A stretch of DNA of 64,000 bases from assembly GCA_033439765.1 (NCBI GenBank), contig JAULSN010000001.1, positions 1,736,001 through 1,800,000 of the forward strand, written 5' to 3'. The notes under the pieces are model-generated. The model ran no database searches. It saw only the letters and a program-made list of their open reading frames with translations, and had not been told where the DNA came from. The DNA is from Lasiosphaeria ovina. Taxonomy: Eukaryota; Ascomycota; Sordariomycetes; Sordariales; Lasiosphaeriaceae. Positions within the stretch are counted from its first letter, which is position 1; every line of letters begins with the position of its first letter. A program made the position numbers and the translations under genes. Of the stretch, positions 43,619 to 54,602 are shown piece by piece.

Positions 43619-45664
43619 ATGGCGTTTTCAGCAGTTGCCCGGGCTCTTTGCCTAGCAGTGGCGCTTGCATCAACACTCAGCCAGGGGCATCCGACATCTC
43701 CCAAGCTTGTCCACGAAAGACGCGATGTTGTTCATGGCGACTGGGTCAAAGGCTCTCGCGCCGACGCCAACACACCCCTGACGCTGCGCATCGGGTTAAA
43801 GCAGCGCAACCTCGAACGCGCTGAAGAGTTCATGAACGCAGTATCTCATCCCCGCTCCGAGACGTACGGCAAATTCTGGTCACCGCAGCAAGTGGTGGAC
43901 ATGTTTGCGCCCAGCGAGGATGCCATTGCCGAAACCAAAGCGTGGCTGCTGAGCGAAGGTGTCACGGCAGACCGCATCTCCCACAGCGCGGGGAGAAACT
44001 GGATCAAAGTTTCCAGCACGGTGGGCGAGGCCGAGTCGCTCCTTGACGCCGTGTACAGTGTGTACGAGAACGAAGACGGTGCTGTACTCGTTGCATGCGA
44101 GTCGTACAGCATGCCAACAAATGTCAGGGGCTTTGTTGATCTGGTGACTCCAACCATCCAGCTCGACGAAAGGGAGGCGGTGACGCGGCGAAGTGTTGTT
44201 GAGAAGCGCGATGCTTTCCCCCCGAGGTTCAAGAAGCTGCCGCCTTGGCATCATCCCAACCCCGGCAGCGACTCGCTGAAGAACTGCAGCGAAGTCACCA
44301 CGCCTGCCTGTCTGCGAGCTCTGTTAGTTTCCATTCTGACCCATGGTCCCTGAGGGGTCTCTGCTAACACTCCCAGCTATGACATTCCCCAAAAAGGCTC
44401 CGCCGTCAAGGGCAACAGCTACGGTATCGTCGAGTTCGCGCCCGAGAGCTACAACCAAGAAGACCTGAACGGCTTCTTCAGCGTCTACACCAGCGGCAAC
44501 AAGATCCCCAACAACACAGCGCCCATCTTTGACGGCATCGACGGCGGCTATCTCTCGTCAGAAGGCGGGTCCGGCGTGCGGGGAGAGTCGAACCTCGACC
44601 TGTGCTACGCCATGGCGCTCACCTACCCGCAGAACGTGACGCTGTACCAGGTCGGCGACAGCGTGGCGTGGAACCCGGCGACGGACAACAACTTCCTCGA
44701 CGCCATCGACGAGTCGTACTGCTCGTTCCAGGGAGGAGACGATCCCGTCTGGGACGCTGTTTATCCTCACGATGCTTCAACGCCTGGTGCGTATGCTGGA
44801 CAACCACAGTGTGGCGTTTACAACGCAACCAAGGTCATCTCCGTATCGTATGGCAGCAACGAGGGTGCCAGGCCAGCGAGCTACAGGGCCAGAGAGTGTG
44901 CCGAGTACTTGAAGTTGAGCCTCATGGGCGTGACCGTCATGTTCTCGTCAGGCGATACGGGCGTCGCAGGTCTTCGAGGGCAATGTGTCAAGCCTGATGG
45001 CTCATATACCCCCGTCGCGGCTGATTATGGCCAGTTCAACCCCAGTGAGTGACTCCCCAAACCGCTAGCCTTTTCCACCAGAGATGCTGACAAACAAAAA
45101 CCAGTGTTCCCCGGATCATGCCCGTGGGTGACCTCAGTCGGCGGCTCCGCCCTTCCCGCCGGTGGTCGCGTCGACGACCGCGAAGTAGCATCCTACAACT
45201 TCCCCACTGGTGGCGGCTTCAGCAACCTCTTCAATCTTCCGTCGTACCAAAACTCGGCAGTCAAATCTTACTACGCCCACCACAACCCGGGCTACAACGC
45301 GTCGGTGTACAACAACACCCAGAAGGCACGAGGCTTCCCGGACGTGGCCCTGAATTCGCAGAACTACGTGACGGGTATTGACGGGGGTTTTCAACTTTTC
45401 TCGGGGACGTCAGCATCAAGTCCCACTTTTGGCGCGATGATCACCCTGATCAATGGGGAGAGGTTGAAGATCGGTAAGGGGCCCGTGGGATTTATCAACC
45501 CTGTTCTGTATGCACACCCGGAGGTGTTTACGGATATCACGGAGGGTCATAACTCGGGCTGCGGAACACAAGGGTTCACGGCGGTGAAGGGCTGGGATCC
45601 GGTCACGGGGCTGGGAGCGCCAAATTATGAGAAGCTGAGGAGGGTGTTCATGGCTTTGCCCTGA
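43619..45664 (+). CDS. Sedolisin-family serine-carboxyl peptidase (tripeptidyl-peptidase-like), secreted
   Basis: Three exons join to 643 residues: 43619-44322, 44377-45044 and 45105-45664. The start at 43619 gives a signal peptide (MAFSAVARALCLAVALASTL); an in-frame ATG at 43583 would place 12 hydrophilic residues before it. A pro-kumamolisin-type propeptide (residues about 25-210, with YGKFWSPQQVVDMFAPSEDA) precedes the mature enzyme. Catalytic residues are visible as the Glu and Asp of GVRGESNLDLCYAM and the Ser of FSGTSASSPTFG, with the oxyanion Asp region in MFSSGDTG. The C-terminal calcium-site element is HNSGCGTQGFTAVKGWDPVTGLG. It degrades proteins outside the cell at acid pH. It is complete, and nothing suggests a link to the PKS beyond position. 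Confidence 0.93.
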
Positions 45665-46104
45665 GGAAAAATAAACGGAGAGAAAGTTTGGGTATAATGA
45701 AATGATATATAGAGATAGTCGAGCTTCATACTGTACTGGTTGAAGGGGTCAACATGATGATAGTACTACCGATGACAAAATCATGAATTCTCAAATGTAA
45801 AGAAACAGGTGTCCAGTCAATAAATCGTGATCGTCCTATTCCACTCCGTCTTATACTCTCCACTCAGGGCCTGACCTTGTCCTCAAAAAGCCGAGCCTCT
45901 GGTATCCTCTACCGTCCGGTGTTCGTCCGAGAGTTAATCCATTAGGGCCGTAGATGCTTTTCTCCAGCATCAAGAAGTCAGCTCGCGCGATTTCATTGTT
46001 GCCGCCAGTGCTGAGGAGAAAAGTGAGCCCATAGGGAGGGGACGCTCCGAAACGTCGCGCGGCGCCGGGATGGGCCCAGCCAATGACCGGCAGCGGTGGG
46101 CCTC
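45665..46104. other. Intergenic
   Basis: No gene is seen downstream of the sedolisin. Confidence 0.4.
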
Positions 46105-46400
46105 CGTACATCAGAGTTTGCAAGGAGCCACGCCGCGACGCTGACGCCGACATCAGCTGCCTCATCAGCGACCTCGTCGTCCGCAACCTCAACGTCCCGT
46201 GCGCTCTCAAGCGTGGCGGTCACGTTAACGGCGACCTCGCCTTACGGACCTCCGGATGCCGACCCCACCAGTATTGCCTTCCTTATGTCAAATTTCACCC
46301 ATCGCTTCCGGCTCGCCTTCTCGACCGCCTCGAATCGCGCCATGCATCTGATCGCTCCGGGGCGGAGGGTCACCCACATCAGAGGGCGTGAAAGCAAGGC
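46105..46400 (+). pseudogene. Fragment of an unknown gene with a frameshift
   Basis: Two adjacent frames each give protein-like sequence in order: ADISCLISDLVVRNLNVPCALKR with GGHVNGDLA, then after about 46232 in the neighbouring frame YGPPDADPTSIAFLMS and NFTHRFRLAF. The joint suggests one frame change. I do not recognise the family, and no start, intron or end can be set. Confidence 0.3.
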
Positions 46401-46987
46401 AACCAGGCCTGCCAGTGGCCTTCGACAGAATGAGCCGTCTGGAGGCGCGCTGTCCGTGGGCGTGGACATATCCACGGGCGAAGGGCCTCATCATGGAGCA
46501 AGTGAGTCACGGCTCATCCTTCTCATCATACTGGACCACCACCACCAAGACAGGAGTCGCAACCATAATTACGACAACAACGAGGTCATAGCGTATATCT
46601 ACCCAGCCGTGGGTACCCAGGGCTATCTCGAGGCGGCACGCAGCATCGACGAGAATGCAGCAAGCCCGCTGTACCTGGGTCCAAGACGGCGTCGTCCTCG
46701 GGCTCAAGTCCTCAACCACCTCAGTTGTCACCACTCCAACGCGACACCACACTCAACATTCATCGGAACAAAACCATGGCGATCTAGCTCTCCGCCGGCC
46801 AGGTTCTCTCTCAGAGCGCGGGTGAGCGCGCTTGCTTGGTGCGGCAGAATCTCAGCGACAACACCCAAAACGGCTCGGGCTAGGATAACCTGTCCGAGAC
46901 CAAAAGTGATGATCTTCCCCAACAACTACTATAAGTTTCTATCTGCATCGCCCCGCAAATTGCCCATGCCACAAGAAAATAATCTAA
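46401..46987. other. Unassigned sequence in a decayed stretch
   Basis: A long open frame crosses this stretch on the plus strand, but its translation is low-complexity and lacks codon bias. I see no gene. Confidence 0.35.
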
Positions 46988-47374
46988 CAGTTAAAACCTA
47001 CTAGCCAAGCCGGGGAGCGAGCCACAGCACCCACAGCACCGTCGATTGACGCCACCGCCCTCGCCGCGCTGCTGCGCCAAATCCCATCCGAACCAGACCA
47101 CCGTGCGGTGCAGAGTTATTACCCGCTCCCCTCCCGCTTGTCGACCGTCGAACCCCTCGAGGACGAAGAGCGCAAGTACGAGATCAAATGCTACTAGGTC
47201 ATCCTCGACGACGGGATATCCTCCCACAAATCTAAGCGAATCCGGACGCGCACGCCGACCTGCTGCGGCCGTGGGCTAGACAACAACATCTGGCGCCCTC
47301 TCCAGGCAATGGAATCAATGGACGGTGTTCCGCGCGTGGCAGCTGCGCGGAAGGCGCAGGAGGCCTGGGTTTGA
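46988..47374 (+). pseudogene. Gene fragment of unknown family with an in-frame TAG
   Basis: One frame reads protein-like (IDATALAALLRQIPSEPDHR, then SYYPLPSRLSTVEPLEDEER and KYEIKCY) to a TAG at 47195-47197 and continues VILDDGISSHKSKRIRTR to a stop near 47374. No start codon is found; the frame opens at 46988. It is another TAG break in an otherwise open frame, but without a family match the case is weak. Confidence 0.3.
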
Positions 47375-48365
47375 GGAATATCTTGGCACATACAGACGCG
47401 ACTACTTCATAAGCGGGGGGATGCTCGAACCGCGCGTCTGGAGGGTCCGTTCGGGTGGATCTTCTTTGTCTAGGGCGGGCTCTGCAGGTTGACACCGACG
47501 GCGACGACGGCCATGCTGGCGGGGTACGCGGGGTCGGAGCGCCTGAAGACGTCGAAGGCGTGGCGGCGCGGACCGAGAGGACGTCCTGACGAGCACCGTC
47601 GTCTTCGTCCTACCAACAGGCCCATGTGACTGTCAGTCAGGAGCATGGCGGCGGAGTCGGCGATGGGGGCTGCCGCAATGAAAGTACCGGGAGAGAAGCG
47701 CCAGCTAGGCAAACGTCGTTTAGCAAGGCGTCGAGTTTATGATACCCGTGCGGCAAAAGCGCCTGATTCCCTTTCCAAGACCCTTCGCCACCAGCCGCCG
47801 TCAACACGTCCCCGTCCGCACACGACACACGGGCGAAAAGGGGAGGCCGTTGCGACGCGGGCAACACATGGATGGATGCTGGGGCACATGTCATTATGGA
47901 GGCTCGGTCTTATCATGGGGCAGACATTCGGTGTTACTAATCTGCCGCCCGCATGGGCTTAGGTCCTTTGCTGGTGCGTTGTGATCATTGTTACCAGACA
48001 GAGTCAACTCTTCCGAGTAATCTCGTTTTGACAATCACCAACGCACCCAAATTGGGGAACTATCACGTCAGCATCAATACTACCTAGCCACTACTCGTGT
48101 GGACGGGCTTGCCGGCGACTGACAAGAGTCGAGAGGGCGTTGTGGAAGGTGGTCAATGGACTAATTAGGTAGCAATGCGGATTCATTGGCCCCTAAAGTC
48201 GGCGAGATCTTGCTCCGCATGACCGATCGACGGAGAGTGGAGCAGGCGCCACCCCTCGTCCATAAATATGTAGCGCAGCACACGACACCGCCCTCGATAT
48301 TCCCGTCCTCACAGTCACCACCGTCACAACTCCCCGTCCTGCACTGCATCCCCACCCACCTAGCC
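47375..48365. other. Intergenic, partly gene debris
   Basis: About 1 kb with overlapping short frames on both strands and no family match. The last 150 bp form the promoter region of the GFA gene (cataaatatgtagc near 48260). Confidence 0.35.
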
Positions 48366-49031
48366 ATGGCCGACGCAGAACCCCCAACTCCAACTCCAAC
48401 TCCAACGCCCACCCGCCGGCCGTACACGGGATCCTGCCACTGCGGCGCCGTGCGGTACATTGCGCACCTGACGCTCCCGCACGTTCCGCCCTCCATCGCC
48501 GCGCTCGCGGCCGCGCGGCAGCCCGGGCAGCAAAAAGGCATGCCGCAGTTCATCTACCGGTGCAACTGCAGCACGTGCGTCAAGATGGGGCTGCTGCACG
48601 TGCGGCTGCACAACCCGCCGGCCGACTTCCAGCTGCTGGCGCCGACTGGTCCGGAACCGCTCGCGCAGCTGGGCGACTACCAGTGCTTTGAGAAGCGGCT
48701 TCACTTCCTGTTCTGCACCGCGTGCGGCGTGCGCTGCTTCACGTTTGCCGGCGAGGGCGAGGCCGTGGAGAGTGATGTTCTTGTTCCTGCGGAGGGCGAA
48801 GAGACGAAGACGGAGCGGCAGGAGGTCTGGAGCCCCAAGCGCGGCTGGGTCGAGGGCCGGACCAGCTACCTCAGCGTCAACGCTTACACGCTCGACGCGG
48901 ACCAGCCGGGGCTGGACCTCCGCGAGTGGACTGACAAGCAGTGGATCGCCTATGTCGACTGCCGTTCCGAGCGGCGGGCCGGCCAGAGTGACAAGCGCTA
49001 TGGGACGCCGTTTGAGGGGGGTGCGTATTGA
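48366..49031 (+). CDS. GFA / CENP-V-type zinc-binding protein
   Basis: Single exon of 221 residues from ATG 48366 (TAGCCATGGC). After a short Thr-Pro repeat (TPTPTPTPT, residues 8-16) the zinc ligands follow in family order: GSCHCGAVRY near residue 23, RCNCSTC near 65 and FCTACGVRCF near 115, the last giving the CxxC ligand pair. The domain is that of glutathione-dependent formaldehyde-activating enzyme and its many relatives of unknown substrate. The C-terminal half (VNAYTLDADQPGLDLREW) matches fungal members. It is an intact gene standing between stretches of debris on both sides. Confidence 0.88.
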   Translation: MADAEPPTPTPTPTPTRRPYTGSCHCGAVRYIAHLTLPHVPPSIAALAAARQPGQQKGMPQFIYRCNCSTCVKMGLLHVRLHNPPADFQLLAPTGPEPLAQLGDYQCFEKRLHFLFCTACGVRCFTFAGEGEAVESDVLVPAEGEETKTERQEVWSPKRGWVEGRTSYLSVNAYTLDADQPGLDLREWTDKQWIAYVDCRSERRAGQSDKRYGTPFEGGAY

Positions 49032-49945
49032 GTTTTTGGGTTATAGTGCTTGCTTTGCACCGCCGTTTTGGTTGCATGGTAAGTTAGTTTGGGTGGGTAT
49101 CTCTCTATGGCAGAAAGGTTAATCTGATCAGCTGTCTAGTTCGACTGGCATGGACCAGACGTTTTGTTGGGCTGCTGGTATTTTCTAGATTTAACGTTAG
49201 TTCCCTTTTTCATCGAACGACATCCTAGTAACAAAGGTCAGTCACGAGACGTGAAGAAAAACTAGGAAATATTTAGCTAAAGTACCTTTAATACTGGAAA
49301 ACCTTGGACTTATCGTATATTCTCCCGAAAGTTAGACATTAGTGCAAGGTCGAGTAATGGAGACTCATACCGGAGAGACCAATAATAGTACCTTGTAAAG
49401 GGCTCTACAAGCTCAGAATCCACCAAGCGTACTTCGGGCTGCGTCTTGCTTTCTGACGTATAATTAGCGATTCAAACGTGATTCTCCAGTTCCATGCTCC
49501 GCACCAGTTTCTGACTTTCGGGAGAGTAATTAGTTATACGGCAGAACTAAATAAGGTACGTGACATGTTCCAAGTATAAATACCACATGAATTGTGAGCT
49601 ATTGCAACGTAATACTTCTCCCTTGTAATATCTCTTTCACCTCTCGACTTCTCTCGATTATTGTTGTCCCTAAAACTCTCCAACTGTCACTAATACTCTC
49701 TAATTCACCGCATCATACCCCGTCCTAGTTAATTAATTACACATCATGTCGCTCTTTGGCATTACCGATTTCCGCCATTGACTACCTCGCTACCGATGAT
49801 GAAGTCACTAAAATCGCTCGGCATGAGGTCTCGGGCCGCCGAACCCTTACCGGACACCAAACACTGCTCGCATCACTATGTAGGGCCGCATATAGACCAT
49901 AACATACCCCGTCGGAACCAGCTTGTCGATGATGTCATTCATTCC
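49032..49945. other. Intergenic, AT-rich
   Basis: About 0.9 kb, noticeably AT-rich from 49130 to 49760. No gene is supported. Confidence 0.4.
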
Positions 49946-50340
49946 AGCTCCGGGTGCGTCCAGGGTTCCCGTCCCACGCTCAAAACGCACTACTCCAACA
50001 ACTGCCAAGTCTCCGAGCTAACAAAGGCTTTGCGACATAGAAAGAGCTGTCCCCGGTGCCACACCGACTACGCGGTAAGCGTGGCCGCCGAAGCCACAAC
50101 CGGGGCACGGGCCCTAGTATTCACGACGTTGGAAGTACCTCGGCGACGGCGAGCGCGACGGGCTGTGGGAGGCGCACGCCGACCGAACCGGCACACCGCT
50201 GCACCAGTACCGCCCGGGCTACATGTACGAGGCCTTCGAGATGGGCGGCAACAGCGCGCACTTGCGCCGCGGCCCCAGCGACCTCTGCATCTACGAGCCG
50301 CGCAGCGCCGGGATACGTGAGTGTATGGCCAAGGCGCGGG
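49946..50340 (+). pseudogene. Remnant resembling the C-terminal part of fungal F-box-type proteins
   Basis: One frame gives CPRCHTDYAVSVAAEATTG and RALVFTT; at about 50133 the frame shifts by one and continues WKYLGDGERDGLWEAHADR, then HQYRPGYMYEAFEMGG. The order (a CxxCxTDY element, then a short strand, then W..LGDG...W) resembles a block common in fungal F-box proteins of unknown function. Only the 3' portion is visible, and a single-base indel separates the two halves. Family assignment is tentative. Confidence 0.35.
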
Positions 50341-50898
50341 CGGCGGGCGGGGGTGAGGAGATTAAGAGCGTGGAGTGTAAGAGTGGAGGAAGAGACCTGG
50401 CGAGAAATGTGGTTGGTCCATCTACTGTGTTGCCCTTGCGTCTCAGGCACCTTTAGGTAGGGAGTTAGTCTGCCCCTCTGTTGCGGTCTGAAACCTTGAG
50501 AAGCCGAGTTAAATGTGCGGAAGGTGGAAACAAGGGACAAGGAAAGATTATAGACCGGAGGAATAATTATCGTGTCTTAATTAGAAGAAAAATTCGAATT
50601 TTGATGCCTTGCCATTTTTTAACCCACACCGACCCGTCCAGACTCTATCCAGGTTTTTTAAGACACGTCACTGCAGCTCTCATACTTACAGCTTGCCTTA
50701 AAGGGGCAAAAACCTGCAAGCAGTAATGAAGAACCTTGAAGCCAGGTGGAAACTGTCGTGGTTCTCCAGGCCGGAGAACAGGCAAGTCTGGCGGGCTGAT
50801 GGGAGCCGAAATTAAGTGCCCGTACCACATCCTACTCGGCCACCTCATGCCTAATTATCATACACCTCGCGGATAGCTCTTTTCTCTTTCACAAACTC
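50341..50898. other. Intergenic
   Basis: No gene is seen in about 0.55 kb between the F-box-like remnant and the 3' end of the BIM1-like gene. Confidence 0.4.
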
Positions 50899-51753
50899 CT
50901 ACACCGCGAAATACGCCACGCCGCCCCACACCACCGCCGCCGCGCGCGCCGCGACCCCTCTATCGGCCCCGCCCGCGCCGCTGGGCTGGGTGCTCGTGGT
51001 AGCGGGGGCGCCCGCGGTCGTGGAGCTGAACAGGGTCGAGCGGTTGCCGGACGATGTGCCGCCGCCGTCTTCGGTGCTTTGGCGGGCGCAGAACGCGGGG
51101 GCGGCGTGGTCGGCGACGATCTCGGCGCCGTCAACAACCAGGCTGGTGCTGTTGAAGCAGTTGGTCTCGTTGACGGGCGGCAACAGGCTGGCGTCGTCGG
51201 TGAAGATGATGTCGACGCACTGTTATTAGATTAATCAGCAAAGATGGTCTGGCTTGGTGACTGTCGGCCATGGACGCACGTTGTAGCTGCCGGCGCCGTG
51301 GTTGTGCAGCTCGACGACCTGGATGGTGGCCTTGTCGCCGCTCTTGGGGGCCACGCCGGCGGGCAGCGGGACGTGGGGCAGGCAGGCGGTGCCCGGGTAG
51401 GGATTATCGCCGGGCGGGCCGTCGACGTGGAACTTGGCCATGTTGAGCGAGTGGTTGTTTGGCACCTCGCCCAGACCCAAATTGACGTAGATGAGCGTTG
51501 AGGACCCGCCCCGGAACCACCCCGGCTGCAGCGCCACGGCCCCGCCCGTCGTCGGCCAGTACGTCCGGTTCGTCGAAATGCCCAGGCTACCGCACGGGTA
51601 CGACCACTGCATCCCGAACGGGAACGTCTCGTTGGCTATCAGGGTCATGCCCCGCCACCCGGGGTACGTGAGCACAAAGTGGGCGTCGACGTGCTGCGCC
51701 CATTCGAGACACGCGAGCAGAGCGATTGCCACCGCAGTCCTTGCCATGGCCAT
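50899..51753 (-). CDS. BIM1-like (X325-type) secreted copper-binding protein
   Basis: Two exons join to 264 residues: 51753-51280 and 51219-50899, with intron GTGCGT..ACAG. The signal peptide (MAMARTAVAIALLACLEWAQHVDA) ends directly before HFVLTYPGWRG, so the mature chain would begin with His, the copper-brace feature of lytic polysaccharide monooxygenases and of the related BIM1/X325 proteins. MQWSYPCGS and the Asn/Asp/Cys-rich centre (NPYPGTACLPHVPLPAG, CVDIIFTDDA) fit the BIM1 group, whose members take part in copper uptake rather than glycan cleavage. The Ser/Thr/Gly-rich tail ends in a short hydrophobic segment, consistent with a GPI anchor. Confidence 0.88.
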
Positions 51754-53499
51754 GGTATTAGGTGCTCGTCTGGTGGGAACAAGATGCGTCGGCGGCGAGG
51801 AACGGGAGACTGGCGTGATGTTGTCGCGAGCGTCGCGTCGCAACGTCCTCAATATTTTCCAAACGGCCCTCCTTCTTATGACCTGTTTCTGCCTGGTCCT
51901 TAAGACATACATTACCCCTAAACAGCCGCCTGGATACACCGTTAGCGAACCGGGCAGGGGGCGGTGATTGGGCGCCGAGGAGTGTGATGTAACACAGAAT
52001 CCTTTGGCTGCCAATAGCGGTTAGAGAGCTTCTCCCCGTGTCCACCTTAATGTTGCCATTGGCGGGACTTTAAATCCCCCCGTGTCCGAGCTCGCAACGC
52101 AAAGTCCAGACGGCTCGGATTTAACGTCGAATAGCGGGATTCTGGAATTGATTGTTCAAGAAAGGGCGCGGTGGTGAAGCAAGCTCCCATTTTTCTGATA
52201 TTTTCGTTTATAGCTTTGGGTTGTGCGGCCCACAAACTCTGATTGCAAACAGAGGTCTTCTTCGCTCCACTTCAGTCCTGGTCAATTCAGAACTCTGTGA
52301 ACACAATGAATACTGTGATTATTCGACAACGATCCCTGCTGGTTGACAATCTTTTGGGCCCCTCCGATATTGTGATCCATCTATGAGCGGCATCGCTCTA
52401 GGAATGTGTATGTCTCATGGCTCGTGTGGTCTTGATGAAGTCGCCGCTCGAAGTAGATGTCATTAGTAAGGATCAACGGGGCAGATAGGTCTGGCAATGG
52501 GCATGCTATGAGTGCCTCTCGGAAGCGGTCAGGCGGATGAGTCTCATGCTATGATAGCTGGGTAAGTATACATCGCCACTGGCGAGGGCCACGCAATTGT
52601 TCCTGAGAAATGTCCCACTTTAATCAGGTTACTGTAGGTCAACAAGTTTTGTTCGCAATGCGCTCCTTACACCTTACAAGTATAATTCAGAGAAAGCGCG
52701 GACAGGCCTGTTGTGAAAGTGTAGAAAAATGAATAATAAATGAAGACGGATGCCATTGTTCCGGATGCGGAAATCTGTATGACGTAGGTGGTTCCTGGTT
52801 GAGTGCGAGGTACCAATGTTGGCAGGATGTTGCACGTGATCTAGATTGACTGAGCATTGAATTGTGTGGTCATATCGGTCTAAAATACAGGTAAAAAAGC
52901 GTCTTCTTATAGCCAACAGATCGCTGAATATTCCCACGGAAATCGGTATTCAGGGTAAGCATTCCGGACAAAAGGAATGCCGTAGAAATGAACGAATCTC
53001 CGGTGCAGTCGGTTTGAGGGCATTCCGAACATAAGGGCGACTGTAAGGGAAGAAAAACAGGCATTTGCATAAGCAAGGGAAGAAAAAACGGTCAATTTTG
53101 TAGGCAAGGGTCAATTTCTGGCGACACAGGACTTTCGCATGAAAAGGTGATGCATCACGAGAACCTTCCAGAAATCCCCACACGAAAGTTGCACATCTAA
53201 TCGGATGGGGCTAATGCATGCGCTCGGCAGGCAACTGCGCAGTCCCTCCACAGCGGCGGCCAAGTAGCCAGTGAGTTGGTTGGGGTGGTCTGTTGCTGGC
53301 CCGGACTGCGAGCTCAATTCAGAAAACGAATCACATTTGTCATCCCAGCCACTGCAGAGGCCTAAAAACGATTCTTGTTTCGTCAGCTTGGCCAGTATAT
53401 AAGACGTCGACGATTCGGGTTTCAAGTTTTTCGAACCCACAAAATATCAGTCTCACCAAAACCACAGCCTTTGATCTTACTCCTCCAAACAACCCCACC
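51754..53499. other. Long divergent intergenic region
   Basis: About 1.75 kb between divergent starts (51753 minus, 53500 plus). No coding sequence is supported. The final 250 bp before 53500 form one open frame with the NmrA-like gene but have no ATG and no coding character. Confidence 0.4.
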
Positions 53500-54456
53500 A
53501 TGTCAAAGATCCTCGCTGTCTTTGGAGCCACGGGCCAGCAGGGCAGCTCCGTCGTCGACCATGTGCTGGGCGACGCGGAGCTGTCCCGCGAGTACAAGCT
53601 GCGCGCGATCGTGCGCAACGTCGACTCGGAAAAAGCCAAGCAGCTCACGGCCAAAGGCGTCGAGGTCGTGCAGGGCGACACGTCGGACCGGGCGTCGCTC
53701 GAGGCGGCGCTAACGGGCGCGCACACGGTCTACATCATGACCGTCGTCGACTTCACCCCCGGCGTCGACGACTACACGCAGGAGTACAACACGGCCAAGA
53801 CCATCGCCGATGTGTCGGTGGCCAAGGGCGCGGCCTACCTCATCTTCAGCACTCTGCCGTCGCCGCGCGCCATCTCGGGCGGCAAATACACGGCCGTCAG
53901 CGCCTTCGACGTCAAGGCCGACGCCGAGCAGTATATCCGCAGCCTGAGCCCGAAGGTGCAGAGTGCCTTCGTGTCGCTCGGCTCCTTCATGGAGAACTGG
54001 GTGGCGCCGGGGATGCTGGCGCCGCACCCGTCGGCCGACGGGTCGCACTACGTGTTGACACGCAACCAGTCGGCGGCCAGCCTGTTCCCGCTGATCGACG
54101 CCGTCGGCGACGTCGGCAAGTTCGTCGGCGCCATCCTGGCCGAGCCGGCCAAGTACGACGGCGTCAGGCTGCACGCCGCGCAGGCACTGTACTCGTTCGC
54201 CGAAATCACGGTGCTCATGTCCAAGTCAGCCGGCAAGAAGATCGTCGTCGACTACGTGTCGACCGACGAGTTCCGCAAGAGCCTACCCATTTCCGGCCCC
54301 GTCGCCGAGATCTTCATCGAGGGCTTCGCCTACATGGACGAGTTCGGCTACTTTGGCCCCGAGACGGCGAAACTCGTCGCCGCCGACGCGCCCAAGGCCC
54401 GCGGCCGGCTCGCCACGTTTGAGGAGTACCTCGAGAGGCACCCCGTGCGGTTGTGA
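53500..54456 (+). CDS. NmrA-like NAD(P)-binding protein
   Basis: Single exon of 318 residues from ATG 53500 (CACCATGTC). The N-terminal strand and glycine motif MSKILAVFGATGQQG is the NmrA/HSCARG type, followed by RAIVRNVDSEKAKQL and GVEVVQGDTSDRASLEAAL with the Asp after the third strand. The middle has FSTLPSPR and VSAFDVKADAEQYIR, where classical dehydrogenases would have a catalytic Tyr-Lys. Members are redox-sensing regulators or reductases. Its 3' end faces that of another NmrA-like gene 146 bp away, yet the two are only distantly similar, so they are not a recent duplicate. Confidence 0.9.
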   Translation: MSKILAVFGATGQQGSSVVDHVLGDAELSREYKLRAIVRNVDSEKAKQLTAKGVEVVQGDTSDRASLEAALTGAHTVYIMTVVDFTPGVDDYTQEYNTAKTIADVSVAKGAAYLIFSTLPSPRAISGGKYTAVSAFDVKADAEQYIRSLSPKVQSAFVSLGSFMENWVAPGMLAPHPSADGSHYVLTRNQSAASLFPLIDAVGDVGKFVGAILAEPAKYDGVRLHAAQALYSFAEITVLMSKSAGKKIVVDYVSTDEFRKSLPISGPVAEIFIEGFAYMDEFGYFGPETAKLVAADAPKARGRLATFEEYLERHPVRL

Positions 54457-54602
54457 ATGCGCGAGTGGCTGCGCGCAGGAATTGCAGGATCGTCATGTAC
54501 ACAGGTAGCATAGCGTAGTAAGCCTTGGAGAGCACCTGTAGTCAACCAATTTCAATTCGAGTAGCAAGAGACGCAGCTGCAATACAACAACCGCTGACCA
54601 GA

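Noticed and set aside
46096..47004. A 302-codon plus-strand open frame as one gene
   Set aside because: Only a short part reads like protein, and that part needs a frame change; the rest is low complexity. Listed as a fragment instead.
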